64,000 nucleotides of DNA from positions 2,666,001 to 2,730,000 of the forward strand of contig LT907983.1 of assembly GCA_900230115.1 (NCBI GenBank). Reading direction: 5' to 3'. Below, in pieces: positions 1 to 10,351 of this stretch. The translations under genes were made by a program, and so were the position numbers. This DNA comes from Spirosomataceae bacterium TFI 002 (GTDB lineage Bacteria > Bacteroidota > Bacteroidia > Cytophagales > Spirosomataceae). Each line of letters begins with the position of its first letter. Positions within the stretch are counted from its first letter, which is position 1. Under the pieces are notes generated by a model. It ran no database searches. It was not told the DNA's origin and was given only the letters and a program-made list of their open reading frames with translations.

Positions 1-947
1 CTTAATCGGGCTGGATTTTCGTCAAAAAACTCTTCTGCTGGTACAAACTCAAAGAATATACCTGAGTTGAGCATCATAAGCAGCCCGCTGTCGCCTTGTT
101 TGTCTTGATAAGCAATGAATCCTTCTGAAGCCGGATAGAGCTCAATACTGTCGACCTTTTTTCCAATAGATTCAAAAAGTTTAGCTTTGTATGGCTCAAA
201 ATTCACTCCACCATAAACGAACAAATTGAAATTAGGAAAAACGTCTTTAATCTGCTTGCCAGTACGTTCTTTAATACGGTCAAAATACATTTGTACCCAC
301 GGCGGAATTCCAGAAATCAAGCTCATTGGTTGATCTATGGTTTCATCTATGATTTTGTCAAGTTTCTCTTCCCAATCCTCTATGCAATTGGTTTCATAAC
401 TTGGGAGTTGATTGGTGCGTAGATAACCAGGGACATGATGGTTGGATATACCAGAAAGTCGGCCTGTAAAAATGCCTGCTTTTTTGTCCATCTCAGGACT
501 ACCCGATAGAAAGATCAATTTATGATCTAGAAATTCAGATTTTCCTGTTTCGTGTATATAGGTTAATAAGGCATTTTTTGCCGAGTTAATGTGGTTTTTA
601 ATACTATCCTTTGAGATTGGAATGTACTTTGTACCTGATGTAGTACCTGAAGTTTTGGCAAAATAGAGTGGTTTTCCCTTCCAAAGCACATCGCTTTCAC
701 CTTCAAGAATTCTTTCAACGTAGGGTTTTAAATCTTCATAATCGCGAATGGGCACGTATTTCTTAAAGTCATCATACGTCTTGATTTTATCAAAATTATG
801 ATCTTTACCAAAGGCCGTGTTTTTTGCCCCCTCAACAATTTTATGAAGCCATTTTTCTTGGGTTTTACCGGGCTTTGCAGCCCATTTTTGTTGTTGGCTG
901 GCAACGTAGCTAGCCAAAGGTTTGCTTAGAAAAGATTTAATTCCCAT
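1..947 (-). CDS. GH3-family acyl-adenylating enzyme, partial (3' end outside window)
   Basis: The gene enters from the left edge, so only its first 315 codons are present; full GH3 proteins are about 500 residues. The start ATG at 945-947 opens with MGIKSFLSKPLASYV. An ATP-binding loop KTSGTTSGTKYIP lies near residues 96-108, and the second adenylate-forming motif YPASEG near residue 275. This combination is typical of the 'GH3 auxin-responsive promoter' family, which joins carboxylic acids to acceptors through an acyl-AMP. The bacterial substrates are unknown to me. A terminator at 1084-1120 separates it from the next gene upstream on the same strand, so it probably has its own promoter between about 950 and 1080. 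A phenylacetate-CoA ligase-like enzyme is a less likely alternative. Confidence 0.88.
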   Translation of the reverse strand, partial: MGIKSFLSKPLASYVASQQQKWAAKPGKTQEKWLHKIVEGAKNTAFGKDHNFDKIKTYDDFKKYVPIRDYEDLKPYVERILEGESDVLWKGKPLYFAKTSGTTSGTKYIPISKDSIKNHINSAKNALLTYIHETGKSEFLDHKLIFLSGSPEMDKKAGIFTGRLSGISNHHVPGYLRTNQLPSYETNCIEDWEEKLDKIIDETIDQPMSLISGIPPWVQMYFDRIKERTGKQIKDVFPNFNLFVYGGVNFEPYKAKLFESIGKKVDSIELYPASEGFIAYQDKQGDSGLLMMLNSGIFFEFVPAEEFFDENPARL

Positions 948-1083
948 TCCCCAAATTTAACCGAAAAATATTAAAGAATTCATTAGCCAGAGCAAATCAT
1001 ATTGGTTGATATTTTTCGTGTTTATTCCGCCTTAATCTTAACATTTCTATAAGAAGTTGAAAAGGTTATAGTTAGGCTTAAAC

Positions 1084-1120
1084 AAAAAAATGGAACGGGT
1101 TACTACGTGAACCCATTCCA
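1084..1120 (-). terminator. Intrinsic terminator after the lasso-leader gene
   Basis: Read on the minus strand, an 11-bp stem (1110-1120 with 1091-1101, one G-U type mismatch) and an 8-base loop are followed by seven T residues (1090-1084). It closes the transcription unit containing the 907-residue secreted protein and the 39-residue gene. Confidence 0.85.
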
Positions 1121-1155
1121 TAATATTATACTATTCTTACTAATAGTATGATCTA

Positions 1156-1275
1156 TTAGGATTGAAAGAAGTTTGATCCAAAATCAGCTTGAGAACCAGT
1201 CTTCAGTGTTATGTTTTCGACCTTCCCAATTTTCTTTAAAACTGGTTTGTTGTATTTTCTTTTTTGATTTTTCAT
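1156..1275 (-). CDS. 39-residue precursor with lasso-RiPP-type leader
   Basis: This small gene encodes 39 residues, starting MKNQKRKYNKPVLKKIGKV. The spacing Y8-xx-P11-x-L13-xxx-G17 followed by T23 (and T26) matches the YxxPxLxxxGxxxxxT leader that lasso-peptide precursors use to bind the RRE/B1 protein. If T23 is the conserved -2 threonine, the core would be residues 25-39, with Asp31 at core position 7, where a lasso isopeptide ring could close; a Lys at core position 1 would be unusual. It lies 25 bases behind the stop of the SdrD-repeat protein and ahead of a strong terminator, so the two are probably co-transcribed. No cyclase or leader peptidase is visible in this window. Leader recognition is by pattern; the product and ring are inference. 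Confidence 0.72.
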   Translation of the reverse strand: MKNQKRKYNKPVLKKIGKVENITLKTGSQADFGSNFFQS

Positions 1276-1300
1276 GATGCTTCGTTTTTATTATTAGGAC

Positions 1301-4024
1301 TTATTTCTTGATAATTTTGTTGGCTGTAATATTGAGACCGTTTCTTTGTATAATTAAATTGTACAAGCCGTCTTTTAGGCTGTCCATGTTAATTTGAGAT
1401 TCGTTGTCTTTTGTTACTTCTTTCTGTATGTACAATGTTCCATTAGAACCATATACATTTACCTTATCTCCCTTTTTGACACCTTTGATCCACATTTCCG
1501 AACTTGTTGGATTAGGATATGACACAATTAAGCCAGACTTATTTGTATAAAGTTGACCTACGATTTTACTCTTTATAGGTACTGAGTTATTGTAATCATA
1601 TTGAAGTAATTGATAGTAGTTTTGACCGTAAACAGGCGATTCATGCTCAAAGCGGTATGCTGTCAATTCATTAGCAGACATTTTTCCTTCAATAAATCCA
1701 ATTGATGCGAATTGTTTTGCATCCACTGAGTGTAAAATCTCGAATCCTAAATTTCCTTTTTCTTCAGTTGTTACCCAGTCAAGAAGGATAGAGTTTTCTT
1801 TAGCCATGGCTTCAAAACTCAATAGAATTACGGGAAGTGGAGCGGTACCATTAGTAAAATCACTAATGATAAAGTTATTGGATCCATCTACCTCTGATGC
1901 CCCTCCACCTACTATGGAAACAGGAATTCTACCATCGGTTGTATTTCTACCCGACGTTGTACCGCCTCCCATATTATTCTCTTCTGTGTCATTTACTCCA
2001 TCTATACTGTCATCATTGTCAAATTGTCTTGGGACTGCTGTGGGGCCAAGTGTTATAATATAATTTCCTGGAGGGACATTTTGAAATGAATATGTACCAT
2101 CTGAAGCTGTTGTTGTGGTTGCTAACAGATTTTCTCCTGCTGTAGGAGCCATCATTCTTGCTGTCATAAAGTCTGCTAAACCTTGTAGCAACTCAATTTT
2201 AACACCTCCTACACCCAGATCCTTATCTAGTTTATTATTATTGCTGTGGTCCTCATAAACTGTACCGCTAATGGTACTTGTTCCTTGTGTATCGACAAAA
2301 TTGTTATTGTCGTCTTCTTCTCCTAAAGCTATTGTAACTGGTACTTGGCTATTGTTAGTATTCGTATTTGCAATATCTGAACCATCTATTGTGGATGCAT
2401 CGCTAACAGAATAATAGTTAGTAAGGTCTGTTTGGTATACAATGTAATTACCAGAAGGCACGTCACTAATTATGTAATCGCCATTTACGTCTGTAGTTGT
2501 GGTAGTTACTTGAGTGTCACCCGAGTCATAAATTCCGTTGGCATTGACGTCGTTATATAAAATCAATGTAATAGGTGCAGGAGGAATCGCATCACCTGTT
2601 TCATTGAAATCTGTATCTATACTTACAGTACCCGTTATAGTGCCATGCTGCTCATCGATAAAGTTGTTGTCCATATCAGATTCACCCGCATCTATGGAAA
2701 CAGGAATCGTATTGTCGTTTGTATTAGGATTAGCCATTTCAGGTTCACCATCTGAACCGTTGTCAGCAGAAGCATCATTATCTGAAACTGAGACAAAACC
2801 TACAGGGTCTGTCTCTACAACAATATAGTTGCCTTGTGCTACTCCAAGAAAAGAATAATTTCCATTAGAATCTGTCGTTTTTACCGCTACTTGAGTGTCA
2901 GTTCCAGCATCGTATAGGCCATTTGAGTTGACGTCATTGTATAATGTGACTGTAACTCCTGATTTATTTGTGTCTTTAAGATCATCATTGTCATCATCAA
3001 CACCCACATTTCCACTTATAGATCCGGGAACGTCTAACGATGCTCCTATTAACCATTGATCTCCGTTATGTTCAAGTACATTACCAGATATGGTAGCTAC
3101 ATTAGTCCACTTAGCTTTCCCTCCATCACCTCTAAGAAAAACCTTAAATTCTAAAGAAGTAATACCAATTCCGTTTACTCTAACAGAACCAGAGGCTGCT
3201 CCTGATCCTGTGATGCTTAAAATGTCCAATGGACTAATTGAACTTGGATGTGCATTTGTGTTTAAGATTTTCTTATTTGTAACATCAATTTCAAAATCAG
3301 GAGTACCCGACAATTTAGTTAAAGTGACTCCAGCAGTTTGAATTTCAAGCTCTGTGGCAAAACCTAATTGGTCAATTAAAGGTATATTAACATATTCTCC
3401 TCCTAAACCAACAAGGTGTATTATTGGGTTGTTAACTGCCCTGCTAAAGTCAACTTTTAAAGTTGCCATTTCTGCCCTACCATTTGTTGGAGTAATTGAC
3501 GAAGAGCTGCCATTGTTATGATGTAATGCATTGGCAGATGTGAATACACTTGTTGCAGAGTTACCGAGAAGAACAGTGATTCCTGTATGGGGATGACTGT
3601 TATAAGAGGTGAAAAAGCCGCTCAAAGGAACACTAATAGCATCCATAGGTAAGAAGTTGGGCGTTGAATTTACTAATTTATCGGAACCAAGGCCTATTGA
3701 ATTTTTTGTTCCTCCAAACATTACTCCGGTCTCTGTAGGTGATTGACTAGCCGGTAAAGTCCATTTTTGGTCAATCAATGAAAAAGTAACGGTAGTAGTA
3801 GGAGACGTAAATGGGTCGAAGTCAAGCCCAGCTGGATTGTCTATGTTTTCCCTCATGGTTACTACCTGTGGACTCACAGTGGGCCCTACCCCTCCTGGAC
3901 TACTAAGTGGGCTCATCTCTAAGGCACTTCTAGTTGGAATTAGCTGAGAAAAAGCTGAATTGCAAATAACGCTCAACAAAAGAATTAAGCCGGAGTGTTT
4001 AATTATACTGATAACATTTTTCAT
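1301..4024 (-). CDS. Secreted SdrD-repeat protein with T9SS C-terminal sorting domain
   Basis: The 907-residue product starts with a signal peptide (MKNVISIIKHSGLILLLSV, cleavage near residue 27). Residues about 50-330 form an unassigned N-terminal region. Three SdrD B-like repeats follow, beginning near residues 333, 460 and 580; each holds an acidic segment such as DVNSNGLYDAGTD, a GNYSF-type beta strand and a GNYIV strand, the usual calcium-binding fold of MSCRAMM stalks. The C-terminal 80 residues (SYPNPTSSEMWIKG, GLYNLIIQRNG, final KKK-like tail) are a T9SS type A sorting domain, so the protein should be exported and anchored or released at the cell surface. Its partner is the 39-residue leader-peptide gene directly downstream. 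Binding target unknown. Confidence 0.88.
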   Translation of the reverse strand: MKNVISIIKHSGLILLLSVICNSAFSQLIPTRSALEMSPLSSPGGVGPTVSPQVVTMRENIDNPAGLDFDPFTSPTTTVTFSLIDQKWTLPASQSPTETGVMFGGTKNSIGLGSDKLVNSTPNFLPMDAISVPLSGFFTSYNSHPHTGITVLLGNSATSVFTSANALHHNNGSSSSITPTNGRAEMATLKVDFSRAVNNPIIHLVGLGGEYVNIPLIDQLGFATELEIQTAGVTLTKLSGTPDFEIDVTNKKILNTNAHPSSISPLDILSITGSGAASGSVRVNGIGITSLEFKVFLRGDGGKAKWTNVATISGNVLEHNGDQWLIGASLDVPGSISGNVGVDDDNDDLKDTNKSGVTVTLYNDVNSNGLYDAGTDTQVAVKTTDSNGNYSFLGVAQGNYIVVETDPVGFVSVSDNDASADNGSDGEPEMANPNTNDNTIPVSIDAGESDMDNNFIDEQHGTITGTVSIDTDFNETGDAIPPAPITLILYNDVNANGIYDSGDTQVTTTTTDVNGDYIISDVPSGNYIVYQTDLTNYYSVSDASTIDGSDIANTNTNNSQVPVTIALGEEDDNNNFVDTQGTSTISGTVYEDHSNNNKLDKDLGVGGVKIELLQGLADFMTARMMAPTAGENLLATTTTASDGTYSFQNVPPGNYIITLGPTAVPRQFDNDDSIDGVNDTEENNMGGGTTSGRNTTDGRIPVSIVGGGASEVDGSNNFIISDFTNGTAPLPVILLSFEAMAKENSILLDWVTTEEKGNLGFEILHSVDAKQFASIGFIEGKMSANELTAYRFEHESPVYGQNYYQLLQYDYNNSVPIKSKIVGQLYTNKSGLIVSYPNPTSSEMWIKGVKKGDKVNVYGSNGTLYIQKEVTKDNESQINMDSLKDGLYNLIIQRNGLNITANKIIKK

Positions 4025-4592
4025 ATAATTCTTTTTTAAAATTCATTAGTGAACACATATGTATATTTTTTCAAAAGTCAATAACCTTGCCATTTCTGAA
4101 CTTGAAATTAGAATTGATAAAAAATACAAGTGTAATTAGTGAATCGAAAATTCGTCTTTATTTGGAGGAAGTACCCCTCTCGGTTAAGTTGTGTAAATGT
4201 GTTAATTCAGCTATCTGAATAAGTTATATGTGCTCTATCGCATGTTAAGGAGAATATTGACAGGTGTATTGGTTATCCTATTCTATTTGAAAGGGAATCA
4301 AAAGCGGAGTTGAAAGGCACCTACAAATGTATCCGTTAAATAACTTTATGAAACAATTTGCTTTTAGGGAATCATTTTGCCTTGAATGAGCTTGGCATGC
4401 TAAGTTTAGAGCAAAAGAGGAAGGCCTTTTTGTTAAGATGATATTGCCAACATCGTTTTTTGGGTTGGAAAATATCACAATAGTAAATCGTCAAGATTGA
4501 GATAAATTGTATTTAAGAAGCAAATGATGCTTTTGTGCTAAAGGCTTTATTAAGAATTAGACTTTAAAGGCAGAACCAGGGTAATTGAAAAC
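4025..4592. other. Intergenic region, no gene recognised
   Basis: About 570 bases between the atpC terminator and the start of the SdrD-repeat gene. It should hold the minus-strand promoter of that gene. A 66-codon open frame on the minus strand (4278-4478) has no recognisable protein character, and I see no RNA gene or repeat. Confidence 0.5.
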
Positions 4593-4628
4593 AAAAAACC
4601 TCAGCTCCATTTCTGAAACTGAGGTTTT
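4593..4628 (-). terminator. Intrinsic terminator of atpDC
   Basis: A perfect 10-bp stem (4619-4628 with 4595-4604) is followed on the minus strand by a T-rich tract. It lies 20 bases behind the atpC stop codon. Confidence 0.88.
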
Positions 4629-4647
4629 AAAATATACTTTTTTCGAC

Positions 4648-4890
4648 TTACTCTACCGTTTCGGCAAGAACAAGTACTTTGTTATTTGACACTTCTATTA
4701 CTCCACCGTCTACTATGAAGTTTTGTGTTTTGCCAGCACTTACAAGTTCAAGGTTACCCTTGGCAAGTGTACTAACCAGTGGTGCGTGATCATTTAAGAT
4801 TTGGAATTCACCGTTTTTTCCAGGAAGTTTTACCGAAGTAGCTTCGCCGTTAAAAACGTCTCTATCTGGAGTTATAATTTCTACTGTCAT
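4648..4890 (-). CDS. atpC: F1F0 ATP synthase epsilon subunit (short form)
   Basis: Eighty residues covering only the N-terminal beta-sandwich of the epsilon subunit (MTVEIITPDRDVFNGEA, LPGKNGEFQILNDHAPLV, VDGGVIEVSNNKVLVLAE). The C-terminal two-helix domain that inhibits ATP hydrolysis in many bacteria is absent; short forms like this are common in Bacteroidota. The subunit joins the central stalk to the c-ring. The gene lies 11 bases behind atpD and ends at a strong terminator, giving a two-gene atpDC unit apart from the other F1F0 genes, which are not in this window. Confidence 0.95.
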   Translation of the reverse strand: MTVEIITPDRDVFNGEATSVKLPGKNGEFQILNDHAPLVSTLAKGNLELVSAGKTQNFIVDGGVIEVSNNKVLVLAETVE

Positions 4891-4901
4891 ATTATTTAAT
4901 A

Positions 4902-6419
<1,518 letters not shown>

Positions 6420-6581
6420 TTATTCTGCCTAAAACTGATTTTCGGACTGCAAAATTATAAAACGATCGCTAAGAATCAAACCTTGGATTCGTGTTTTTTT
6501 GTACTTTTTTTAGAGGAAAGCACAAAATTTGACACTTTTATTGCAATTTGAGAGGAATGACTAGGTTAGGTCGAGTTTTTT

Positions 6582-7832
6582 TTACCAAAGTTTGAGAAGC
6601 CCTTTCCTGTTTTCGTATATTATATATGTGAAAAGAACGGCATATTCCAAGCTTACAAGCCATAAATTCTCATAAAAGGTAGTGCTGCCGTAGGCATGAT
6701 AAGAGAGAACAACAACAAAAGACCAAACGATAGGAAATCTAATATTGGTAAAACTACATGCAGCTATAAGCGGGATTAAATACCAAGGGTGAACAGTAGT
6801 TGCAAATGCTAAGTAGATGAAAAGAATTGCTAAAACTGCTTTTGCTAAGTCTTTGCTTTTGTACGAAATAAAAAGAATGAGCAATCCGGATAGGATTTTC
6901 AAACCCATGCCTGCCAAATGTATGACGTTGTAGCCTACCAGCCAGAATCCAACTTCTCTTACTACATAATAGATGCTTGCGTTGAATTCAAAATTTCTGA
7001 AAAATAGATCAACGCTTTCAAGAAAATTGTTTGCCAATTCTTGACTCCAAAATGGGTAGAAACTAATAAGCAGAGTGATTGCCGAGACAAAAGCAAACAA
7101 AGTGCCTTTCACAGGTTTTAATCGAAAAAAAACTAGGGGTAGGAATAAAACAGGAATTAGCTTGACTGAAATTGCTGCTCCCAACGAGATTGCTGATAAG
7201 TACCACGATTTAGGGAATTTAGAAATAGAAAAATAGGCAAGAAGTACAAAAAACACTATAACTATCTCGAAATGAAGATTGCCAGTACTTTCAATTATCA
7301 GGAGTGGGTTTAAAGCAAAAAGCGAAAGGATTTCTCTTTTCTGAATGATTTTAAACATTAACCAAATCACTCCAAATTCAAATGCCCAAAGTAGTACACG
7401 AAGTCCAATAACTTGTCCGATTATACTCTGAGGAGAAAAATATGTTGCTACGGCAAAAAGGAATTGATTGAGCGGTGGATAAACAGAATAATAGTTTTGT
7501 GAATTGAGTTTTTGATAAATATCCTGTTGCGAAATACTATTAGAAATTTCGCTAGGGAGATGTAAAAAGGGGTTGATACCTTGATTTTGTAGAAGACCAT
7601 CCCAAATAAAGCGGTAAAAGTCATCTGATAGGTATGGAATACTTAGGATAAAGGGTAACCTAAAAGCGATAGCCCACAGCCACCATTTGTTAAGTTCTTT
7701 TTCTTGGACAATGAATTGCCAGTAATAAACCGCAAAAATCGCCGAATAAATGGCAAAGAAAAGTCCAAACTCCGTTCTTTCTTTTATAAAAATCGCAAGT
7801 ACGGCATAAAGTAAAAGCGAGATATAATTCAT
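6582..7832 (-). CDS. GT-C type membrane glycosyltransferase (GT87/mannosyltransferase-like)
   Basis: A 416-residue protein that is almost entirely hydrophobic, with about ten or more membrane spans. After the first two spans it carries DDFYRFIWDG at residues 70-79, the acidic loop that GT-C enzymes use to bind a polyprenyl-phosphate sugar donor. This suggests transfer of a sugar onto a cell-envelope glycan or lipid; donor and acceptor cannot be read from sequence. The chosen ATG is the only good start before the first span, yet it lies directly behind the terminator hairpin of the upstream dksA-like gene, with the T-run touching the ATG. The promoter and ribosome site must therefore overlap that hairpin, or expression depends on read-through. 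Confidence 0.75.
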   Translation of the reverse strand: MNYISLLLYAVLAIFIKERTEFGLFFAIYSAIFAVYYWQFIVQEKELNKWWLWAIAFRLPFILSIPYLSDDFYRFIWDGLLQNQGINPFLHLPSEISNSISQQDIYQKLNSQNYYSVYPPLNQFLFAVATYFSPQSIIGQVIGLRVLLWAFEFGVIWLMFKIIQKREILSLFALNPLLIIESTGNLHFEIVIVFFVLLAYFSISKFPKSWYLSAISLGAAISVKLIPVLFLPLVFFRLKPVKGTLFAFVSAITLLISFYPFWSQELANNFLESVDLFFRNFEFNASIYYVVREVGFWLVGYNVIHLAGMGLKILSGLLILFISYKSKDLAKAVLAILFIYLAFATTVHPWYLIPLIAACSFTNIRFPIVWSFVVVLSYHAYGSTTFYENLWLVSLEYAVLFTYIIYENRKGLLKLW

Positions 7833-7859
7833 AAAAAAAGCCGCTTCCTAAGAAGCGGC
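7833..7859 (-). terminator. Intrinsic terminator of the DksA/TraR-like gene
   Basis: A perfect 8-bp GC-rich stem (7852-7859 with 7840-7847) with a 4-base loop, then seven T residues on the minus strand. The T-run ends immediately before the ATG of the downstream glycosyltransferase. Confidence 0.9.
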
Positions 7860-7889
7860 ATTATAAGTCAGGGTTTATTATAATGTTAT

Positions 7890-8279
7890 TTATTTTGCTG
7901 CACTTAACTTGGCTTCGATAGTTTGCTGAGTATGTGGTACTGCTTTCAACCTTTCTTTAGGAATAAGCTTTCCAGTGTCTCTACAAATGCCATAAGTACC
8001 GTTTTTAATTCTTATCAAAGCTCCTTCTAAATTTGAAGCAAACTTTTGAAGTCTACCCATAGAAGAACTCAATTGCTCTTTTTCTCTTACGTCTGCACCA
8101 TCTTCTAGTGTCTTGCTACCAATAGCAGTACTGTCTGTTCCGTTATCGTCGGCTCGGCTAAGCGTGTCTTTTATAAAATGAATCTCATTGTTCGTAGCTT
8201 TTAGTTTTTTCAAAATAATTGCTTCAAACTCTGAGAGTTCGCTTTCTGTATAGAATGTCTTTTCAACTGTGGATGCCAT
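7890..8279 (-). CDS. TraR/DksA-family transcription regulator
   Basis: About 129 residues. A coiled-coil N-terminal half (ELSEFEAIILKKLKATNNEI) is followed by a compact C-terminal segment GTYGICRDTGKLIPKERL, which aligns with the zinc-finger region of DksA/TraR proteins. Only one of the four zinc cysteines remains, a state I know from other Bacteroidota members. Such proteins bind RNA polymerase through the secondary channel and adjust initiation, often with ppGpp. I chose the ATG at 8277-8279 (MASTVEKTF); an ATG two codons upstream (8285) is possible. A strong terminator follows the stop codon. Confidence 0.85.
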   Translation of the reverse strand: MASTVEKTFYTESELSEFEAIILKKLKATNNEIHFIKDTLSRADDNGTDSTAIGSKTLEDGADVREKEQLSSSMGRLQKFASNLEGALIRIKNGTYGICRDTGKLIPKERLKAVPHTQQTIEAKLSAAK

Positions 8280-8591
8280 AATCAAAATGTTTAATATTTA
8301 GCGGTTTGGGCCACTTGCCTGAATTAGGCTGCAAATATACTTTTTACTAACTACGAAAACCAACTTTTAAATAAAATATTCGTGGGAATAAACATTATTT
8401 TATGATCACTTCTATTTGCAAATCGGTATTAAATATGTCATTATTTATTAACAGAAAAATAATATAAGGATAGTTGATAAAATGTTGCGTAAATGTTTGG
8501 ATTACTAAAAATATAGAGATTATTAGATAGAATGTTTTTTATCTAAGTTTGAGCCGGAATTACAAACTTCATATCAACAACAAATAAAACA
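8280..8591. other. Divergent intergenic region between dksA-like gene and gdh
   Basis: About 310 AT-rich bases that must hold the promoters of both divergent genes. Apart from the TAnnTTTG motif at 8544-8551 facing gdh, I see no gene, repeat or strong hairpin. Confidence 0.5.
8544..8551 (+). promoter_or_regulatory. Candidate -7 element of the gdh promoter
   Basis: TAAGTTTG fits the Bacteroidota -7 consensus TAnnTTTG, 40 bases before the gdh start codon. A matching -33 TTG is not evident at the usual spacing, so support is partial. Confidence 0.45.
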
Positions 8592-9869
8592 ATGATGAAA
8601 TACATTGAACCGGCTCCTATTAAGGATAAAGAAAATCCGTTGGAGTCAATGATGTCGCGTTTCGATGAAGCAGTTAAATTGCTTGGAATCAGTGATGAGA
8701 TGTACCATATCCTGAAAACTCCAGCCCGACAAGTAATTGTAGGTTTACCTGTGACAATGGATGATGGTAGTGTCAAGGTTTTTGAAGGGTATCGTGTGTT
8801 ACACTCCAATATTTTAGGTCCAGGAAAAGGAGGGATTAGATTTGATCCTGATGTAACACTTGATGAGGTAAGAGCCCTTGCAGCATGGATGACTTGGAAA
8901 TGTGCCGTAGTGGATATCCCTTATGGAGGGGCAAAGGGAGGAATCGCTTGCAACCCTCGAGAAATGTCAGCAGGAGAAATGGAGCGATTAACACGAGCTT
9001 ACACGAGACAAATGCTCGATATTTTTGGACCAGATAAAGATATTCCTGCTCCAGATATGGGAACAGGTCCACGAGAAATGGCTTGGCTAATGGATGAATA
9101 CTCCAAAGCAAAAGGAATGACAACCCATGCTGTAGTAACAGGTAAGCCGCTTGTTTTGGGAGGTTCACTTGGTCGTACCGAAGCAACTGGTAGAGGAGTG
9201 ATGGTATCAACCCTCTCGGCGATGGATAAAATGAAAATTAATCCTTATAAAGCTACAGCTGCAATTCAAGGGTTTGGAAATGTGGGGTCTTTTGCTGGGA
9301 AACTCCTTGCCGAAAAAGGTGTGAAAATACTAGCGGTAAGTGATATATCGGGTACATATTACAACGAAAATGGATTAGATATTGCAGCAGCAATGGCTTA
9401 TAGAGATGCCAACAAAGGCATACTCGAAGGTTTTAAAGAAGCGGAACTGCTAAAAGGTGAAGATATTTTGTTCTTAGATGTAGATGCTCTTATTCCAGCT
9501 GCCAAAGAAGATGTGATCACAAAAGAAAATGCTCACCTTATTAAAGCGAAATTGATTGTGGAAGGAGCAAATGGACCTACATCAGCCAAAGCTGATGTGA
9601 TCTTGAATAACAATGGTGTACTTGCCGTTCCAGATATTTTAGCAAATGCAGGAGGCGTAACTGTTTCATATTTTGAGTGGGTTCAAAACCGAATTGGCTA
9701 CAAATGGGGCGAAGACCGTATCAATAGAAGATGCGAGAGATCAATGAAAAATGCTTTTAATACAGTTTATAAACTTTCTAAAAAACATGATGTAAGCATG
9801 AGAATCGCAGCATATATGGTAGCGATAGATAAAGTAGCTGCAACATATAAGTTTAGAGGAGGATTTTAA
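8592..9869 (+). CDS. gdhA: Glutamate dehydrogenase (Glu/Leu/Phe/Val dehydrogenase family)
   Basis: A complete 425-residue enzyme of the usual length. The catalytic lysine region PYGGAKGG and the PAPDMGT segment lie in the substrate domain, and the Rossmann loop GFGNVG at residues about 226-231 binds the dinucleotide. It interconverts glutamate with 2-oxoglutarate and ammonia in the cytoplasm; the length and motifs resemble catabolic NAD-type hexameric enzymes, but cofactor preference is inference. Two ATGs (8592, 8595) are adjacent. It is a single-gene unit with a -7 promoter motif upstream and a terminator 29 bases after the stop. Confidence 0.95.
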   Translation: MMKYIEPAPIKDKENPLESMMSRFDEAVKLLGISDEMYHILKTPARQVIVGLPVTMDDGSVKVFEGYRVLHSNILGPGKGGIRFDPDVTLDEVRALAAWMTWKCAVVDIPYGGAKGGIACNPREMSAGEMERLTRAYTRQMLDIFGPDKDIPAPDMGTGPREMAWLMDEYSKAKGMTTHAVVTGKPLVLGGSLGRTEATGRGVMVSTLSAMDKMKINPYKATAAIQGFGNVGSFAGKLLAEKGVKILAVSDISGTYYNENGLDIAAAMAYRDANKGILEGFKEAELLKGEDILFLDVDALIPAAKEDVITKENAHLIKAKLIVEGANGPTSAKADVILNNNGVLAVPDILANAGGVTVSYFEWVQNRIGYKWGEDRINRRCERSMKNAFNTVYKLSKKHDVSMRIAAYMVAIDKVAATYKFRGGF

Positions 9870-9897
9870 GTTTTTGAATTAATCAAAGAGAGAGAAA

Positions 9898-9927
9898 GGA
9901 GTGCTTGAGAGAGTGCTCCTTTTTTTG
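9898..9927 (+). terminator. Intrinsic terminator of gdh
   Basis: An 8-bp stem with two G-U pairs (9898-9905 with 9912-9919) is followed by eight T residues. Confidence 0.85.
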
Positions 9928-9942
9928 TTCAAGATTATAAAC

Positions 9943-9976
9943 AAAAAACCAGCAACCTTCCTAAGAAAGCTACTGG
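9943..9976 (-). terminator. Intrinsic terminator of the 116-residue secreted protein gene
   Basis: Read on the minus strand, a 12-bp stem with three G-U pairs (9965-9976 with 9949-9960), a TTAG loop and a run of T residues. It faces the gdh terminator. Confidence 0.85.
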
Positions 9977-10000
9977 CTATTCTATGAAACTAATAAGTTC

Positions 10001-10351
10001 TTATTGTACTACTGGAGCTTTTGGAATCTCCATGTTGATATCTATATCTTCGCTAATTTCCTTGCTTGTCCATACAAAGCGAAAGATGTTCTCGGTCAAA
10101 TTTACTTGCTTTAATTTCTCCGCCGCTCTCTCTCCATTGTGATGGCTGAGTCTTGACTTGATGTGCTCTGTTGCTTGTAAAAATTGGCTTTGTTCATCTG
10201 CACTTAAGTTTTGAAATTGACCATTGGCTGTGTTGAAAGTGTTTACCACCTCATTGAATGTTGACCATGGATTTCGTTCTGTCGCATTAGAATCAAAAGA
10301 CATTAAGAAAGTGCTAGTTGCAAAAAGGGCGATGGTTAGTAAGCTTTTCAT
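10001..10351 (-). CDS. Small exported protein of unknown function
   Basis: I do not recognise this 116-residue protein. It has a signal peptide (MKSLLTIALFATSTFLMS, cleavage near residue 23) and no lipobox cysteine, so it is probably periplasmic. The mature part is polar and mainly helical, with no cysteine and a PKAPVVQ tail. It is a single-gene unit ending in its own terminator, and 500 bases upstream separate it from the next gene. Confidence 0.7.
   Translation of the reverse strand: MKSLLTIALFATSTFLMSFDSNATERNPWSTFNEVVNTFNTANGQFQNLSADEQSQFLQATEHIKSRLSHHNGERAAEKLKQVNLTENIFRFVWTSKEISEDIDINMEIPKAPVVQ

Noticed and set aside
4278-4478. 66-codon minus-strand frame between atpC and the SdrD-repeat gene
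   Set aside because: No conserved motif, no matching promoter and odd composition; treated as chance.
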